This document shows, one piece after another, positions 51,122-60,170 of a stretch of 64,000 nucleotides of DNA. This DNA comes from Pontibacter litorisediminis. GTDB taxonomy: Bacteria; Bacteroidota; Bacteroidia; Cytophagales; Hymenobacteraceae. Below the pieces are notes generated by a model. The model made no database searches. It saw only the letters and a list, made by a program, of their open reading frames with translations, and was not told the DNA's origin. The DNA lies in the NCBI RefSeq assembly GCF_029360645.1, contig NZ_JARDUA010000004.1, positions 248,001-312,000 on the forward strand. The letters are read 5' to 3'. Positions within the stretch are counted from its first letter, which is position 1; each line of letters starts with the position of its first letter. Both the position numbers and the translations under genes were made by a program.

Positions 51122-52768
51122 TTGAAAAGACGAAATTTCCTCGAATTGTCGGCCCTGGGGCTAGGGGGCTTAATGCTGCCTTCCATCCCCGTCTTCGGTA
51201 ACACAGTTTCGCCAGAGCGCTTGCTGGAAACCGTTGACTCGGCCCTCAAAAAGAAGCTCGCCGACGTTGCCCTGAACACAGCCAAGTCCAAGGGTGCCTC
51301 TTATGCCGACGTGCGCATAGGCCGCTACCTGCAGCAGTACGTCTTCACCCGCGAAAAGCAGGTGCAGAATATCGTGAACGCCGAGTCTTACGGCGTGGGC
51401 GTGCGCGTGCTGGCCAACGGTACCTGGGGCTTTGCCGCCACTTCTGATGTAACCGACAAAGGCATTGCCAAAGCTGCTGAGCAGGCTGTGGCCATTGCCA
51501 AGGCCAATGCCAAGCTGCAAAAGGAGCCCGTGAAGCTGGCTCCGGTGAAAGGCTACGGCGAGGTAAGCTGGAGAACGCCTATCGAGAAGAATGCCTTTGA
51601 GGTGCCTGTGGGCGAGAAAGCCGACCTGCTGCTGGCGGCCAACGCCAAGGCAATGGACAACGGAGCCAATTTCGTTAACTCGGCCCTGTTCCAGGTGAAC
51701 GAGCAGAAATACTTTGCCTCTACCGAAGGCTCTTACATCGACCAGGACATCCACCGCATCTGGCCGAACTTTACGGTTACGGCTGTGGATAAGGCCAGCG
51801 GCAAGTTCAGAACCCGCGAGGCGCTGAGCGCTCCGATGGGGATGGGCTGGGAGTATATGGTCCCGAAGGCATCTGAGAAGATAAAAGGTCCGGAAGGCAC
51901 TGGCCTCACCGGCTACCGCTACGCTTACGACATGCTGGAGGATGCGGCTCTGGCCGCCAAGCAAGCCAGGGAAAAGCTGACGGCAAAATCGGTGATGGCA
52001 GGCAAGTATGACCTTATCCTTGATCCAAACCACTTGGGCCTGACAATACACGAATCTGTGGGGCACCCGCTGGAGCTGGACCGCGTGCTGGGTTACGAGG
52101 CTAACTATGCCGGTACCTCATTTGCCACGCTGGATAAGTGGAAGGGCAAGGACTTTAAGTATGGCTCCGACAAAGTGAACATCTTCGCCGATAAAACACA
52201 GCCAGGCTCGCTCGGCTACGTGGGTTGGGACGACGAAGGCGTGAAAACAAAGCAGTGGGACCTGATCAAGAACGGGGTGCTGGTGAACTACCAGGCCATT
52301 CGTGACCAGGCGCACATCATCAATGAGCCGGAGTCGCATGGCTGCTGCTACGCCGACAGCTGGAGCTCCGTGCAGTTCCAGCGTATGCCAAACGTGTCGC
52401 TGGCGCCGGGCAAGGAGAAGAAGAATGTGGATCAGTTGATAAGTGGTGTGGATAAAGGTATCTACATCGCGGGGCGCGGCTCCTACTCTATCGACCAGCA
52501 GCGCTACAACTTCCAGTTTGGCGGTACTACGTTCTATGAGATCAAAGGAGGTAAGATTGTCGGCCCATTGGAGGACGTGGCGTACCAGAGCAATACCCAG
52601 GAATTCTGGAACTCCTGCTCCGACATGTGCGACCAGAGCGACTACCGCCTGTTCGGCTCGTTCTTCGACGGCAAAGGGCAGCCAAGCCAGATCAGTGCGG
52701 TGTCGCACGGCTCTGCCCACACCCGCTTCGATGGCGTGAACGTGATCAACACGGCTAGAAAAATCTAG
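51122..52768 (+). CDS. tldD: TldD-family metalloprotease with twin-arginine signal
   Basis: A 548-residue protein. A TTG start is the only good choice: it begins KRRNFLELSALGLGGLMLP, a twin-arginine signal (RR-x-F-L) with a hydrophobic core, so the enzyme is probably exported folded. The zinc motif is His310-Glu311-x3-His315 in IHESVGHPLELDR, the HExxxH form typical of TldD. The C-terminal domain ends in HTRFDGVNVINTARKI. TldD works with TldE as a heterodimeric protease; in other bacteria it processes peptides such as microcins and CcdA. The partner gene follows at 52910 after a 141-bp repeat-rich gap. Confidence 0.93.
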   Translation: MKRRNFLELSALGLGGLMLPSIPVFGNTVSPERLLETVDSALKKKLADVALNTAKSKGASYADVRIGRYLQQYVFTREKQVQNIVNAESYGVGVRVLANGTWGFAATSDVTDKGIAKAAEQAVAIAKANAKLQKEPVKLAPVKGYGEVSWRTPIEKNAFEVPVGEKADLLLAANAKAMDNGANFVNSALFQVNEQKYFASTEGSYIDQDIHRIWPNFTVTAVDKASGKFRTREALSAPMGMGWEYMVPKASEKIKGPEGTGLTGYRYAYDMLEDAALAAKQAREKLTAKSVMAGKYDLILDPNHLGLTIHESVGHPLELDRVLGYEANYAGTSFATLDKWKGKDFKYGSDKVNIFADKTQPGSLGYVGWDDEGVKTKQWDLIKNGVLVNYQAIRDQAHIINEPESHGCCYADSWSSVQFQRMPNVSLAPGKEKKNVDQLISGVDKGIYIAGRGSYSIDQQRYNFQFGGTTFYEIKGGKIVGPLEDVAYQSNTQEFWNSCSDMCDQSDYRLFGSFFDGKGQPSQISAVSHGSAHTRFDGVNVINTARKI

Positions 52769-52909
52769 CGATTATTAGTTTAGAGTTAAAAGTTAATAGT
52801 TAAGAGTGGCAACAACAGAACTCTTGACTACAGGCGATAGGGAAAGCGGTATCAATCAAAATCCCACATAACTTTTAACTCATAACTCTCAACCCTTAAC
52901 TATCCAAAC
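52769..52909. repeat. Gap with AGTTAA/TAACTTT word repeats in opposite orientations
   Basis: Left side reads with several AGTTA words (TTTAGAGTTAAAAGTTAATAG), right side with complements (TAACTTTTAACTCATAACTCT), so it can fold on itself. Similar word-like tracts occur in other gaps (54301-54330, 56010-56060, 58640-58676, 62340-62390, 32885-32925). Confidence 0.6.
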
Positions 52910-54226
52910 ATGGCAATATTAACGAAAGAAGAAGCTCAGGCGATACTGAAGAAAGCACTGGGTTTTTCGAAGGCTGATGAGTGTGAGATCACGCTCAACG
53001 GCAACACAGGCGGCAACATCCGCTACGCCAGAAACGAGGTATCCACGAGCGGTGCGGAAGAAAACATATCCATGGCGGTGGAGTCGCGATTCGGCAAGCG
53101 TTCCGGAGTGGCCACTATCAATGAGTTCGACGATGCGTCGCTGGAGAAAGTGATTCGCCGCTCGGAGGAGATCGCGCGCCTGGCGCCGGAGAGCCCAGAG
53201 TACGTGGAGTTGCTCGGGCCCCAGCAGTACATCACCACCAAGGCCCATTTCGACTCCACAGCCAAGATAGACCCGGCCTACAGAGCCGAGGCGGCCGCTA
53301 AAAGTATAAAAGCCGCTACCGCCAAAGGCCTGACGGCCGCCGGCTTCCTAGAGCACTACACCAACTTCACGGCCAAGATGAACAACAAGGGCCTGTTCGC
53401 TTATCATCCGTCTACGGTGGTGGACTTCTCGGTGACCATGCGTACCGAAGATGGCACCGGCTCCGGTTACGTAACCCAGGACTTCTCGGATGTGAGCAAG
53501 CTGGACACGGGCAAAGCCTCGCAGATAGCCGCTGATAAAGCCGCTAACTCACGCAACGCCCGTGCACTGGAGCCAGGCAAGTATACCGTTATCCTGGAGC
53601 CAGCCGCTTCGATAGACCTGCTGCAGAACATGTTCTACAACATGGACCAGCGGAACGCTGAGGAGGGCCGCAGCTTCCTGAGCAAGCCAGGCGGCAAGAC
53701 CAAGGTAGGCGAGAAACTGGTGGATGAGCGCATCACGGTATACTCTGACCCAACGCACCTGGAGGTGCCCTCCTCGCCTTTCGCCGGCGATGGCCGTCCG
53801 CAGAAAAAAATCACCTGGATAGACAAAGGTGTGGTGAAGAACCTGTACAACACCCGCTTCTGGGCATCCAACAAAGGGGCTGTCTCCGTACCGCCCCCAG
53901 GCAACATGATCATGGAAGGCGGGAACCAGTCGCTGGAAGATATGATCAAGAGCACCAAGCGCGGCATATTGGTTACGCGCCTGTGGTACATCCGCTCCGT
54001 AGACCCGCAGACGCTGCTCTACACCGGCCTTACCCGCGACGGTACGTTCTACATTGAGAATGGCAAGATCATGTATCCGGTGAAGAACTTCCGCTTTAAC
54101 GAAAGTCCGGTGATCATGCTCAACAACCTGGAGGCGTTGGGCAAGCCGCAGCGTATCAGCGGCAGCCTTATCCCGCCCATGAAGATCCGTGACTTTACGT
54201 TCACGAGCCTTTCGGATGCGGTATAA
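52910..54226 (+). CDS. tldE: TldE/PmbA-family protein, partner of TldD
   Basis: A 438-residue protein of the same fold, lacking HExxxH, as expected of TldE. Family landmarks include KADECEITLNGNTGGNIRYARNEVSTSG at the N-terminus, and KTKVGEKLVDERITVYSDPTHLEVPSSPF and TRLWYIRSVDPQTLLYTGLTRDG-TFYIENGKI in the C-terminal domain. No signal peptide is seen, in contrast to the twin-arginine signal of the TldD gene. If TldD is exported with its partner, TldE may travel along with it; otherwise the two act in different places. This mismatch deserves attention. Confidence 0.92.
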   Translation: MAILTKEEAQAILKKALGFSKADECEITLNGNTGGNIRYARNEVSTSGAEENISMAVESRFGKRSGVATINEFDDASLEKVIRRSEEIARLAPESPEYVELLGPQQYITTKAHFDSTAKIDPAYRAEAAAKSIKAATAKGLTAAGFLEHYTNFTAKMNNKGLFAYHPSTVVDFSVTMRTEDGTGSGYVTQDFSDVSKLDTGKASQIAADKAANSRNARALEPGKYTVILEPAASIDLLQNMFYNMDQRNAEEGRSFLSKPGGKTKVGEKLVDERITVYSDPTHLEVPSSPFAGDGRPQKKITWIDKGVVKNLYNTRFWASNKGAVSVPPPGNMIMEGGNQSLEDMIKSTKRGILVTRLWYIRSVDPQTLLYTGLTRDGTFYIENGKIMYPVKNFRFNESPVIMLNNLEALGKPQRISGSLIPPMKIRDFTFTSLSDAV

Positions 54227-54332
54227 TTGCTGCAGATCTATACTTCGGATGCCGTATGCAGCAGTGCTGTGTGCGGCATCTGTTTTCATACTGTAACGCT
54301 AAACGCTACACATTTAACTCTTAACTCCCCTA

Positions 54333-54950
54333 GTGCAACCCTTCACCTTTGTGCGCCTGCAATACCGCTCTGGCAACTGGGATACCGACCCGCGTATGCC
54401 GAGCAATCTACTGCACTCGCTTATCCAGTACACTACGGTGCCGGTAAACGAGCAGGAGAAGGTGGTGTCGTTGGAGAGCGCGGAGCTGTTTAACTACCCT
54501 TTCAGCTACCTGAGCGGGCACAAGCTGGTGCAGTTTAACCAGAAGGAGCGGCAGAACTTTGAGACCTACGTGAAGAATGGCGGCTTTGTATTTGTAGACG
54601 ACTGCAACCACGACGTTGACGGGCTTTTTGCCAAGTCGTTTGAAGAGCAGATGCGGCAGATATTCGGGACAAATGCGCTGAAAAAGATCCCGAACAACCA
54701 CAAGCTCTACCGCAGCTTCTTCACCTTTGAGGAAGGGCCGCCCACGACCAGCTTTGAGCTAAACGGCTGGGGCGATGACCTGGTGCACGATTACCTGAAG
54801 GCCATCGAGGTAAACGGGCGCATCGCCGTGCTCTACAGCAACAAAGACTATGGCTGTGAGTGGGACTATGACTTTAGAAACAAGCGCTGGCTGGCAGAGG
54901 ATAACACTAAGTTCGGCGTCAACATCATCATGTATGCGCTTACCAGTTAG
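54333..54950 (+). CDS. DUF4159 family protein
   Basis: A 205-residue protein with a GTG start; the family opening FTFVRLQYRSGNWDTDP follows directly, so this start is right and the next ATG at residue 22 would cut into the domain. Core features: KNGGFVFVDDCNHD, FEEQMRQIFG, LYRSFFTFEEGPP and VLYSNKDYGCEWDYD, which form a Rossmann-like DUF4159 fold. No membrane segment. It is the first gene of a Bat-like operon (MoxR, DUF58, BatA-like, DUF4175) found together in many Bacteroidota. The biochemical role is not established. Confidence 0.9.
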   Translation: MQPFTFVRLQYRSGNWDTDPRMPSNLLHSLIQYTTVPVNEQEKVVSLESAELFNYPFSYLSGHKLVQFNQKERQNFETYVKNGGFVFVDDCNHDVDGLFAKSFEEQMRQIFGTNALKKIPNNHKLYRSFFTFEEGPPTTSFELNGWGDDLVHDYLKAIEVNGRIAVLYSNKDYGCEWDYDFRNKRWLAEDNTKFGVNIIMYALTS

Positions 54951-55013
54951 TGTTGCCGACCTCGCAGTGTGCGCAGCTCCTGCGAGTGCCTAACCATACT
55001 ACCTAAGTATAAA

Positions 55014-56009
55014 ATGACTGAACAAGACATAAAACACCTGCTGGCAAAGCTGCCCCGGCTAAAGCAGGAGATACAGAAAGTAATCGTGGGCCAGGAGGAG
55101 GTGCTCGACGAGGTGCTGATTACAATGATGGCCGGCGGGCACGGCCTGCTGGAAGGCGTGCCGGGCCTGGCCAAAACGCTGTTGGTGCGCACGCTCAGCA
55201 ACGCCATGGATCTGGGCTTCCGCAGAATACAGTTCACGCCGGACCTGATGCCCACCGACATTCTGGGTACCGAGGTGCTGGAAGAGGACCATGCCACCGG
55301 CAAGCGCTTTTTCAAGTTCAATGAAGGGCCGATCTTCTCGAACATCGTGCTGGCCGACGAGATAAACCGCACGCCGCCCAAAACGCAGGCGGCGCTGCTG
55401 GAGGCCATGCAGGAGCACGAGGTAACGTATGCCGGTAAAACATACTTCCTGCCCAAGCCTTTCTTCCTGCTGGCCACCCAAAACCCTATTGAGCAGGCCG
55501 GCACTTACCCGCTGCCCGAAGCGCAGCTGGACCGCTTCCTGTTGTTCATCAAAATAAAGTACCCCACCGAGCAGGAGGAGCTAAACATTCTTTCCAGCAC
55601 CACCGGCACAAGGCAGGCACAGGTGCAGCCTGTACTTAGCGGCGACGAGGTAATGCAGCTACGGCAGCTGGTACGTGAGGTAAGCATCAGCGAGGAGCTT
55701 CTCGGGTTTGTGAACCAGTTGGTACGCGCCACCCGCCCCGACAGCACATCTGTAGATTTTGTAAAACAGTATTGCCGCTGGGGAGCAGGCCCGAGAGCCG
55801 GGCAGGCACTTATACTTACCGCCAAAGCCCGGGCGCTGCTGCATGGCCGCTTTGCGGTAACTGCGGAGGATATTAAAACGATGGCTTACCCCGTGCTGCG
55901 CCACCGCGTGCTGGTAAACTTTGCCGCCGAGGCAGAGCGCATCACTCCTGACAAGGTGGTAGACGAGCTGCTGCAAAGTATAAAGCTGCCGAAGGCGGTG
56001 CTGGTGTAG
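55014..56009 (+). CDS. MoxR family AAA+ ATPase
   Basis: Start at the ATG at 55014 (331 residues); an upstream GTG at 54969 adds a non-conserved stretch. The protein has Walker A in EGVPGLAKT, Walker B as VLADEINR with sensor 1 in LATQNPIE, and the arginine-finger region PEAQLDRFL. The MoxR lineage works with von Willebrand A-type partner proteins (here DUF58 and BatA-like) as a chaperone-like system in the cell envelope or stress tolerance. The context matches the usual MoxR-DUF58 pairing. Confidence 0.95.
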   Translation: MTEQDIKHLLAKLPRLKQEIQKVIVGQEEVLDEVLITMMAGGHGLLEGVPGLAKTLLVRTLSNAMDLGFRRIQFTPDLMPTDILGTEVLEEDHATGKRFFKFNEGPIFSNIVLADEINRTPPKTQAALLEAMQEHEVTYAGKTYFLPKPFFLLATQNPIEQAGTYPLPEAQLDRFLLFIKIKYPTEQEELNILSSTTGTRQAQVQPVLSGDEVMQLRQLVREVSISEELLGFVNQLVRATRPDSTSVDFVKQYCRWGAGPRAGQALILTAKARALLHGRFAVTAEDIKTMAYPVLRHRVLVNFAAEAERITPDKVVDELLQSIKLPKAVLV

Positions 56010-56317
56010 GCCCTGCGGGCAATTAAGAATGACGAATTAAGAATTATGAATTGACAAATGGAGTGCGGACAACATGCTCTTTCGGATTTGCAATCCGAAA
56101 ATATGGTACTGCAAGGATTTATAATCCGCACTAGCAAAGGCTAAAGCTACTACCTAATAAGCGGATTGCAAATCCGCTTATTAGGTAGTTCCGGATTGCA
56201 AATCCAGAACAGCAAAATCTGGAACAGCAGTAGAGAAAAACTGGCGCGGGTATCCAATCCGTGACGTAGGGTGGGTGTGAGTCTCCAGACTCGCTTGAAT
56301 AACTAAAGCAGAAACAG
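56010..56317. repeat. Repeat-rich gap with GGATT..AATCC palindromes
   Basis: Palindromes TTCGGATTTGCAATCCGAA (56081-56099), GCGGATTGCAAATCCGC (56161-56177) and a variant at 56191-56206, plus GAGTCTCCAGACTC (56279-56292). The beginning (56020-56060) is a tract of AATTAAGAAT-type words. No gene. Confidence 0.75.
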
Positions 56318-56857
56318 ATGGAAGAGACAGCAACTATAAAGCTGACGGAGGCAAGTACACAGCTCCTGAAGAAGATCGTGGGAGAAAGGATCTGCTACTT
56401 CTTTACCGAAAGTATAAAGGTACACGCTACCGATGGCAAGGTGCTGTACTGGGCGCCGGAGTTTGCACTGGGCCTCACCAAGAACAAGCGCGACCAAAGC
56501 TTTATCAACATCAGCGCCGATTACAGGCTCTCTGACAAGTCCTCTACCACCTACTATACTTTTGAGGTAGAGGAAAGCAATACTCCGCTTCGCTGCGAAA
56601 AGCTGCTGCAATCCGGGCGGCACTCGGAACTAAAGCTGCTGTCGTCGCCGGTGCTGATGATAGAGGTGTACCAGGACTGGAACCAGGAGTTCGACGAAAC
56701 CATACACTATGACGCTGCCATTGTGTTCTACACCGACACCCGAAAGTACATGCTAAAAGTGCGCGAGGAGCTAATCGGTGGTGTGGATATCATACTGGAC
56801 GAAGCGGCTATCGAAGATGAGCTAAGGGATCTGAAGTTGCGGCAGAGTTTGGTGTAG
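56318..56857 (+). CDS. Hypothetical protein (179 aa) in the Bat-like operon
   Basis: An ATG-started frame with the same GC-rich codon style as its neighbours. I do not recognise a family. The sequence looks like a mixed alpha/beta soluble protein with several charged and aromatic segments (YYTFEVEESNTPLRCEKLL, EVYQDWNQEFDETIHYDAAIVFYTD). No signal peptide or membrane segment. It follows a palindrome-rich gap, so it may be a later insertion between MoxR and DUF58. Confidence 0.75.
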   Translation: MEETATIKLTEASTQLLKKIVGERICYFFTESIKVHATDGKVLYWAPEFALGLTKNKRDQSFINISADYRLSDKSSTTYYTFEVEESNTPLRCEKLLQSGRHSELKLLSSPVLMIEVYQDWNQEFDETIHYDAAIVFYTDTRKYMLKVREELIGGVDIILDEAAIEDELRDLKLRQSLV

Positions 56858-56886
56858 GTGGTTATTGGCCCTTTGAGTCTAGAGAA

Positions 56887-57450
56887 ATGGTAATTAATAT
56901 AAATCAGAAGAAGATAGCCTTTGAAGACAAGTACAGAATTTACGTCAATGGCAAACTATCACATTCTGCTTCAACTGAATTGATTAGCTTTCTACCTAGA
57001 CTATACTTATTCAGTAATCAGAGTTCACGTGCTAGGCTCATCATGAAAAAGAGGTGGTCGTGGTTCAATACAAAGTATAGAGTTACTCTTTGGGACGGGA
57101 ATGATATAAATTTTACAACAGTCTCACTCTGGAGATCTCATTACCAATGTCAGGAGGGAGTTAACCTTTATGATATCTATGGACACAAAGGCCGAAAACA
57201 TTCTGTTTACAAAAATGATGTTCAGGTTGCTTGGTGGGATAAAGAAATGGTATCATGGTTTGAAGGCGATAACTACAAGCTAGTTGCTGATGATGATAGT
57301 GATTATGAATTGATTGTAGCTTTCTGCCTGATGCTTGACAATCAAAATAGCAGTAACGACAATGGTAACACAGTAATCATTGACTTTGGAAATATTGGCC
57401 CACAAGCAAAAGAGTTTAATTATGAGTGGAAGGCAAAGCAACTATCATAA
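56887..57450 (+). CDS. AT-rich hypothetical protein (187 aa), possible tubby/LURP-one-like fold
   Basis: An ATG-started frame whose base composition is clearly more AT-rich than the genes on either side, pointing to a foreign origin. Strand-rich pattern with recurring aromatic residues (FEDKYRIYVNGKLSH, KKRWSWFNTKYRVTLWDG, VAWWDKEMVSWFEGDNYKL) resembles LURP-one/tubby C-terminal-like barrels; this is a guess from pattern only. No signal peptide or membrane span. It interrupts the MoxR-DUF58 pairing. Confidence 0.7.
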   Translation: MVININQKKIAFEDKYRIYVNGKLSHSASTELISFLPRLYLFSNQSSRARLIMKKRWSWFNTKYRVTLWDGNDINFTTVSLWRSHYQCQEGVNLYDIYGHKGRKHSVYKNDVQVAWWDKEMVSWFEGDNYKLVADDDSDYELIVAFCLMLDNQNSSNDNGNTVIIDFGNIGPQAKEFNYEWKAKQLS

Positions 57451-57493
57451 TTAGTCTTAACAATCTATAAACCCTGAAAATCCTGATTTACCC

Positions 57494-58387
57494 TTGACCA
57501 CCCACAAATTCATCGACCCGAAGGTACTGGCTACCATAAAAGACCTGCCGCTGTTGGCGAAAACGGTGGTGGAAGGTTTTCTGGCGGGACAAAACCAGAG
57601 TTTGCGGCGTGGGGCAGGGCTGGAGTTTAGCCAGTACCGTAGCTACCAGCCCGGCGACGATCTGCGGCAGCTCGACTGGAAGATGTTTGCCCGCTCCGAC
57701 CGCTACTACATCCGCGAGGCCGAGGTAGACACCAACATCACGGTGCGGTTTATACTGGATGGCAGCGCCTCAATGGCACACGAAGATGTAAACGGCATCA
57801 GCAAAATGGATTATGCACGGTTTCTGGTGGCCTCGCTGGCTTACCTGGCCACGACGCAGGGCGACGCGGTGGGGCTGTACGTGCTGCACGAGAACCAGCT
57901 CATCAACCTGACGCCGCGCTCCGACAACATGCACCTGCAGCGCTTCTGGCACCAGCTGGCCGAGGTAACCCCGCAGGGTAAGTTCCCGGGCATGGAGGTA
58001 GCCGCCAACCTGTTTGCCGACAGGCGGCAGAAGGAGCTAACTGTTTTTCTGTCGGATTTATATGAGCACGAGCACGAGATAAAGAACCTGCTGTACAAGC
58101 TGGGTGCGCAGGGGCACGAACTGCTGCTGGCCCACCTCATGAGCCGCAACGAACTTGACTTCAGCTACACCGGCACCCTCACCTTCGAGGACCTGGAAAC
58201 GGGGCAAACGCTACAGGTGAGCAGTGCTTCGCAAAAGCAAGCCTATTTAGCCAAACAGCAGGAGTGGCTGCAGGATATAGAAAAAGACATGCGCAACCGC
58301 CAGATCGCCTACGACAGGTTTGTAACGGACGAGCCGCTGGACAAGGCGCTAAGGGCTTTCCTGCAAAAGCGGCTGCTTTACGGGTAA
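57494..58387 (+). CDS. DUF58 family protein (vWA-like fold)
   Basis: A 297-residue protein with a TTG start; the conserved opening HKFIDPKVLATIKDLPLLAKTVVEGFLAG begins directly after it, and the next ATG lies at residue 65, so no other start is possible. Core features: GLEFSQYRSYQPGDDLRQLDWKMFARSDRYYIREAE (family signature), and FILDGSASM, the metal-ion-dependent adhesion-like D-x-S-x-S of vWA folds. Works with MoxR. No membrane segment. Confidence 0.92.
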   Translation: MTTHKFIDPKVLATIKDLPLLAKTVVEGFLAGQNQSLRRGAGLEFSQYRSYQPGDDLRQLDWKMFARSDRYYIREAEVDTNITVRFILDGSASMAHEDVNGISKMDYARFLVASLAYLATTQGDAVGLYVLHENQLINLTPRSDNMHLQRFWHQLAEVTPQGKFPGMEVAANLFADRRQKELTVFLSDLYEHEHEIKNLLYKLGAQGHELLLAHLMSRNELDFSYTGTLTFEDLETGQTLQVSSASQKQAYLAKQQEWLQDIEKDMRNRQIAYDRFVTDEPLDKALRAFLQKRLLYG

Positions 58388-58676
58388 TTTAGAATGAGCG
58401 ATTGAGTGACTGAGTGGATGAAATAATATGAAGTACCCAATCATGGCGCGAGCGTCCTCGCTCGTGCCGGCTATAGTTGGGCCTCCGGCCCAGTTGAATT
58501 ACAAACTCAACACCATTGTAAGGCACGAGTTGCAAACTCGCGCCAGCAAAAGGAGATGACAGCAACTATAAAATTTATGCTCTATCAAAAGCAATACTAA
58601 AATTCCCCTCCTTGGAGGGGTTAGGGGTGGGTTAATCGTCCCACAAACTAACAACTAATAACCAACAACTATAAAC
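58388..58676. repeat. Gap with palindromes and a CCCCTCC-type repeat
   Basis: Palindromes GGCGCGAG...CTCGTGCC (58445-58468), TGGGCCTCCGGCCCA (58478-58492) and GGCACGAG...CTCGCGCC (58522-58544), then a CCCCTCCTTGGAGGGG repeat at about 58601-58633. AACAACTA words lead up to the next start. No gene. Confidence 0.85.
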
Positions 58677-60170
58677 TTGACTTTCCTCGCACCATACTGG
58701 CTTTTTGCAGCGTCGGCTATACTTATCCCGATCGCCATTCACCTGTGGAACAAGCGGCAGGGGAAGACAGTGAAGGTGGGTAGTCTGCGCTGGCTGGAGG
58801 CCTCGGCGAGTAACCGCTGGAGCAGTATAAAGCTGAGCAACTTCTGGCTGCTGGTGCTGCGCTGCCTTATACTTATACTTTTAGCGGTGGCGCTGGCGCA
58901 GCCGGTGTGGGAGCGTCAGGCACAAAAGCAGCAGGGGAAAAGAGCAGTGGTCATCGGCGAAGAGCTGCTTTATACTTCCGCCCTTGCCCCTATCAAGCCA
59001 ACCATCGACTCGCTGTTGCAGCGTGGCTATACCTTGCACAGGTATACACCAAACTTAGAGCAGATACCGCAGGAGGCTTGGCAGCAGATTAGCAATCGGA
59101 CACAAGATAGCCTGGTAAGCAGCAAGTATAACTACTGGAGCCTGCTACCGGTCCTGGCAGCAAAGTATAAATCGCCCCAGGATAGCGTGTTGCTCCTTAC
59201 CTCGGATCAGCAGCAGTATTTTGCAGGTACTCGCCCCGAAGCGGTTCCGCAGCACATCCGCTGGATTCCGGTTGCCACAGCCGCAAGTATCACCTGGCTG
59301 CAGGCTGCCACTCAAACCACACCCGATAGCCTGCTGCTTCTACTTGGCCACAGCTCCCGCGAGGGCACGAAGTACAGCAGGTACAGAACAGCCGCATCCG
59401 CACAAAGTATAAACCTGCCCGGCAACCAAAAGCTGCAGCTGCAACGCCAGCAGGACTCGTTACAGGCCACCAGCTCCGGCCATAGCAGCAAGGTAAAAAT
59501 ACAAGCCAAGCCGCTGCAGGTAGCCATACTTGCCGGTGAGGCGCAACAGGCGGAGGTACCCTACCTAAGCGCAGCGTTGCGGACTATCAGCAGCTACACT
59601 GGCTTGCCAATTCAGGTGAAAGCCGATTCCGCACAGGCCGATTGGATTTTCTGGCTGCGTAACGAGCCGCTGCCCCAAAGTATAAACCAACAGGCAAAGC
59701 AGGGGCTGCAGGTGTGGGTGCAGCAGGGGCAGGAGCCACAGCCGGTAAAAACCAGCCTGGCCGGAGCAGGCGGCACAGCTATCCAAGTGCACCAAATCAA
59801 CCAACGCAAGCCACTGCAGCAAAACCAAGTATGGGCGGCAGCAAACGGAGAGCCGCTGCTTTATGCTCAGGAAATTGGCCAGGGCCGAATCTATACTTTC
59901 CGGAGTGGGTTTGCCCCAGCTTGGAGCGAACTGGGGCAGAGCGCGCAACTGCCCGAGCTACTGCTGCCACTGCTTTTGCCGCAACCGCAGGCAACCTACG
60001 ACTACCGCGCGCTAGACGAGCAGCTGCTGCTGCCGGCAACCCGTGTGCAGGCAGCAGCAGCAAGTGCCGACGAAACCACCCGCGAGCCACTGTTAAAGTG
60101 GTTTGTTTTAGCGGCCTTTGTGTTATTTTTAATCGAGAGAATCATTGCCAGCAGGCGCAGCAGTCTATAA
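58677..60170 (+). CDS. BatA-like (aerotolerance regulator N-terminal) membrane protein
   Basis: A 497-residue protein with a TTG start and no alternative ATG before the domain. Two N-terminal membrane segments, LFAASAILIPIAIHLW (with the family NKRQGKTVKVGSLRWLEAS between) and WLLVLRCLILILLAVALAQPVW, form the BatA domain. A long periplasmic or cytoplasmic part follows, and a last membrane segment (WFVLAAFVLFLIERIIA) with RRSS ends the chain. The usual vWA domain is not evident. It lies directly before the DUF4175 gene (next codon), so the two are translationally linked. Confidence 0.88.
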   Translation: MTFLAPYWLFAASAILIPIAIHLWNKRQGKTVKVGSLRWLEASASNRWSSIKLSNFWLLVLRCLILILLAVALAQPVWERQAQKQQGKRAVVIGEELLYTSALAPIKPTIDSLLQRGYTLHRYTPNLEQIPQEAWQQISNRTQDSLVSSKYNYWSLLPVLAAKYKSPQDSVLLLTSDQQQYFAGTRPEAVPQHIRWIPVATAASITWLQAATQTTPDSLLLLLGHSSREGTKYSRYRTAASAQSINLPGNQKLQLQRQQDSLQATSSGHSSKVKIQAKPLQVAILAGEAQQAEVPYLSAALRTISSYTGLPIQVKADSAQADWIFWLRNEPLPQSINQQAKQGLQVWVQQGQEPQPVKTSLAGAGGTAIQVHQINQRKPLQQNQVWAAANGEPLLYAQEIGQGRIYTFRSGFAPAWSELGQSAQLPELLLPLLLPQPQATYDYRALDEQLLLPATRVQAAAASADETTREPLLKWFVLAAFVLFLIERIIASRRSSL

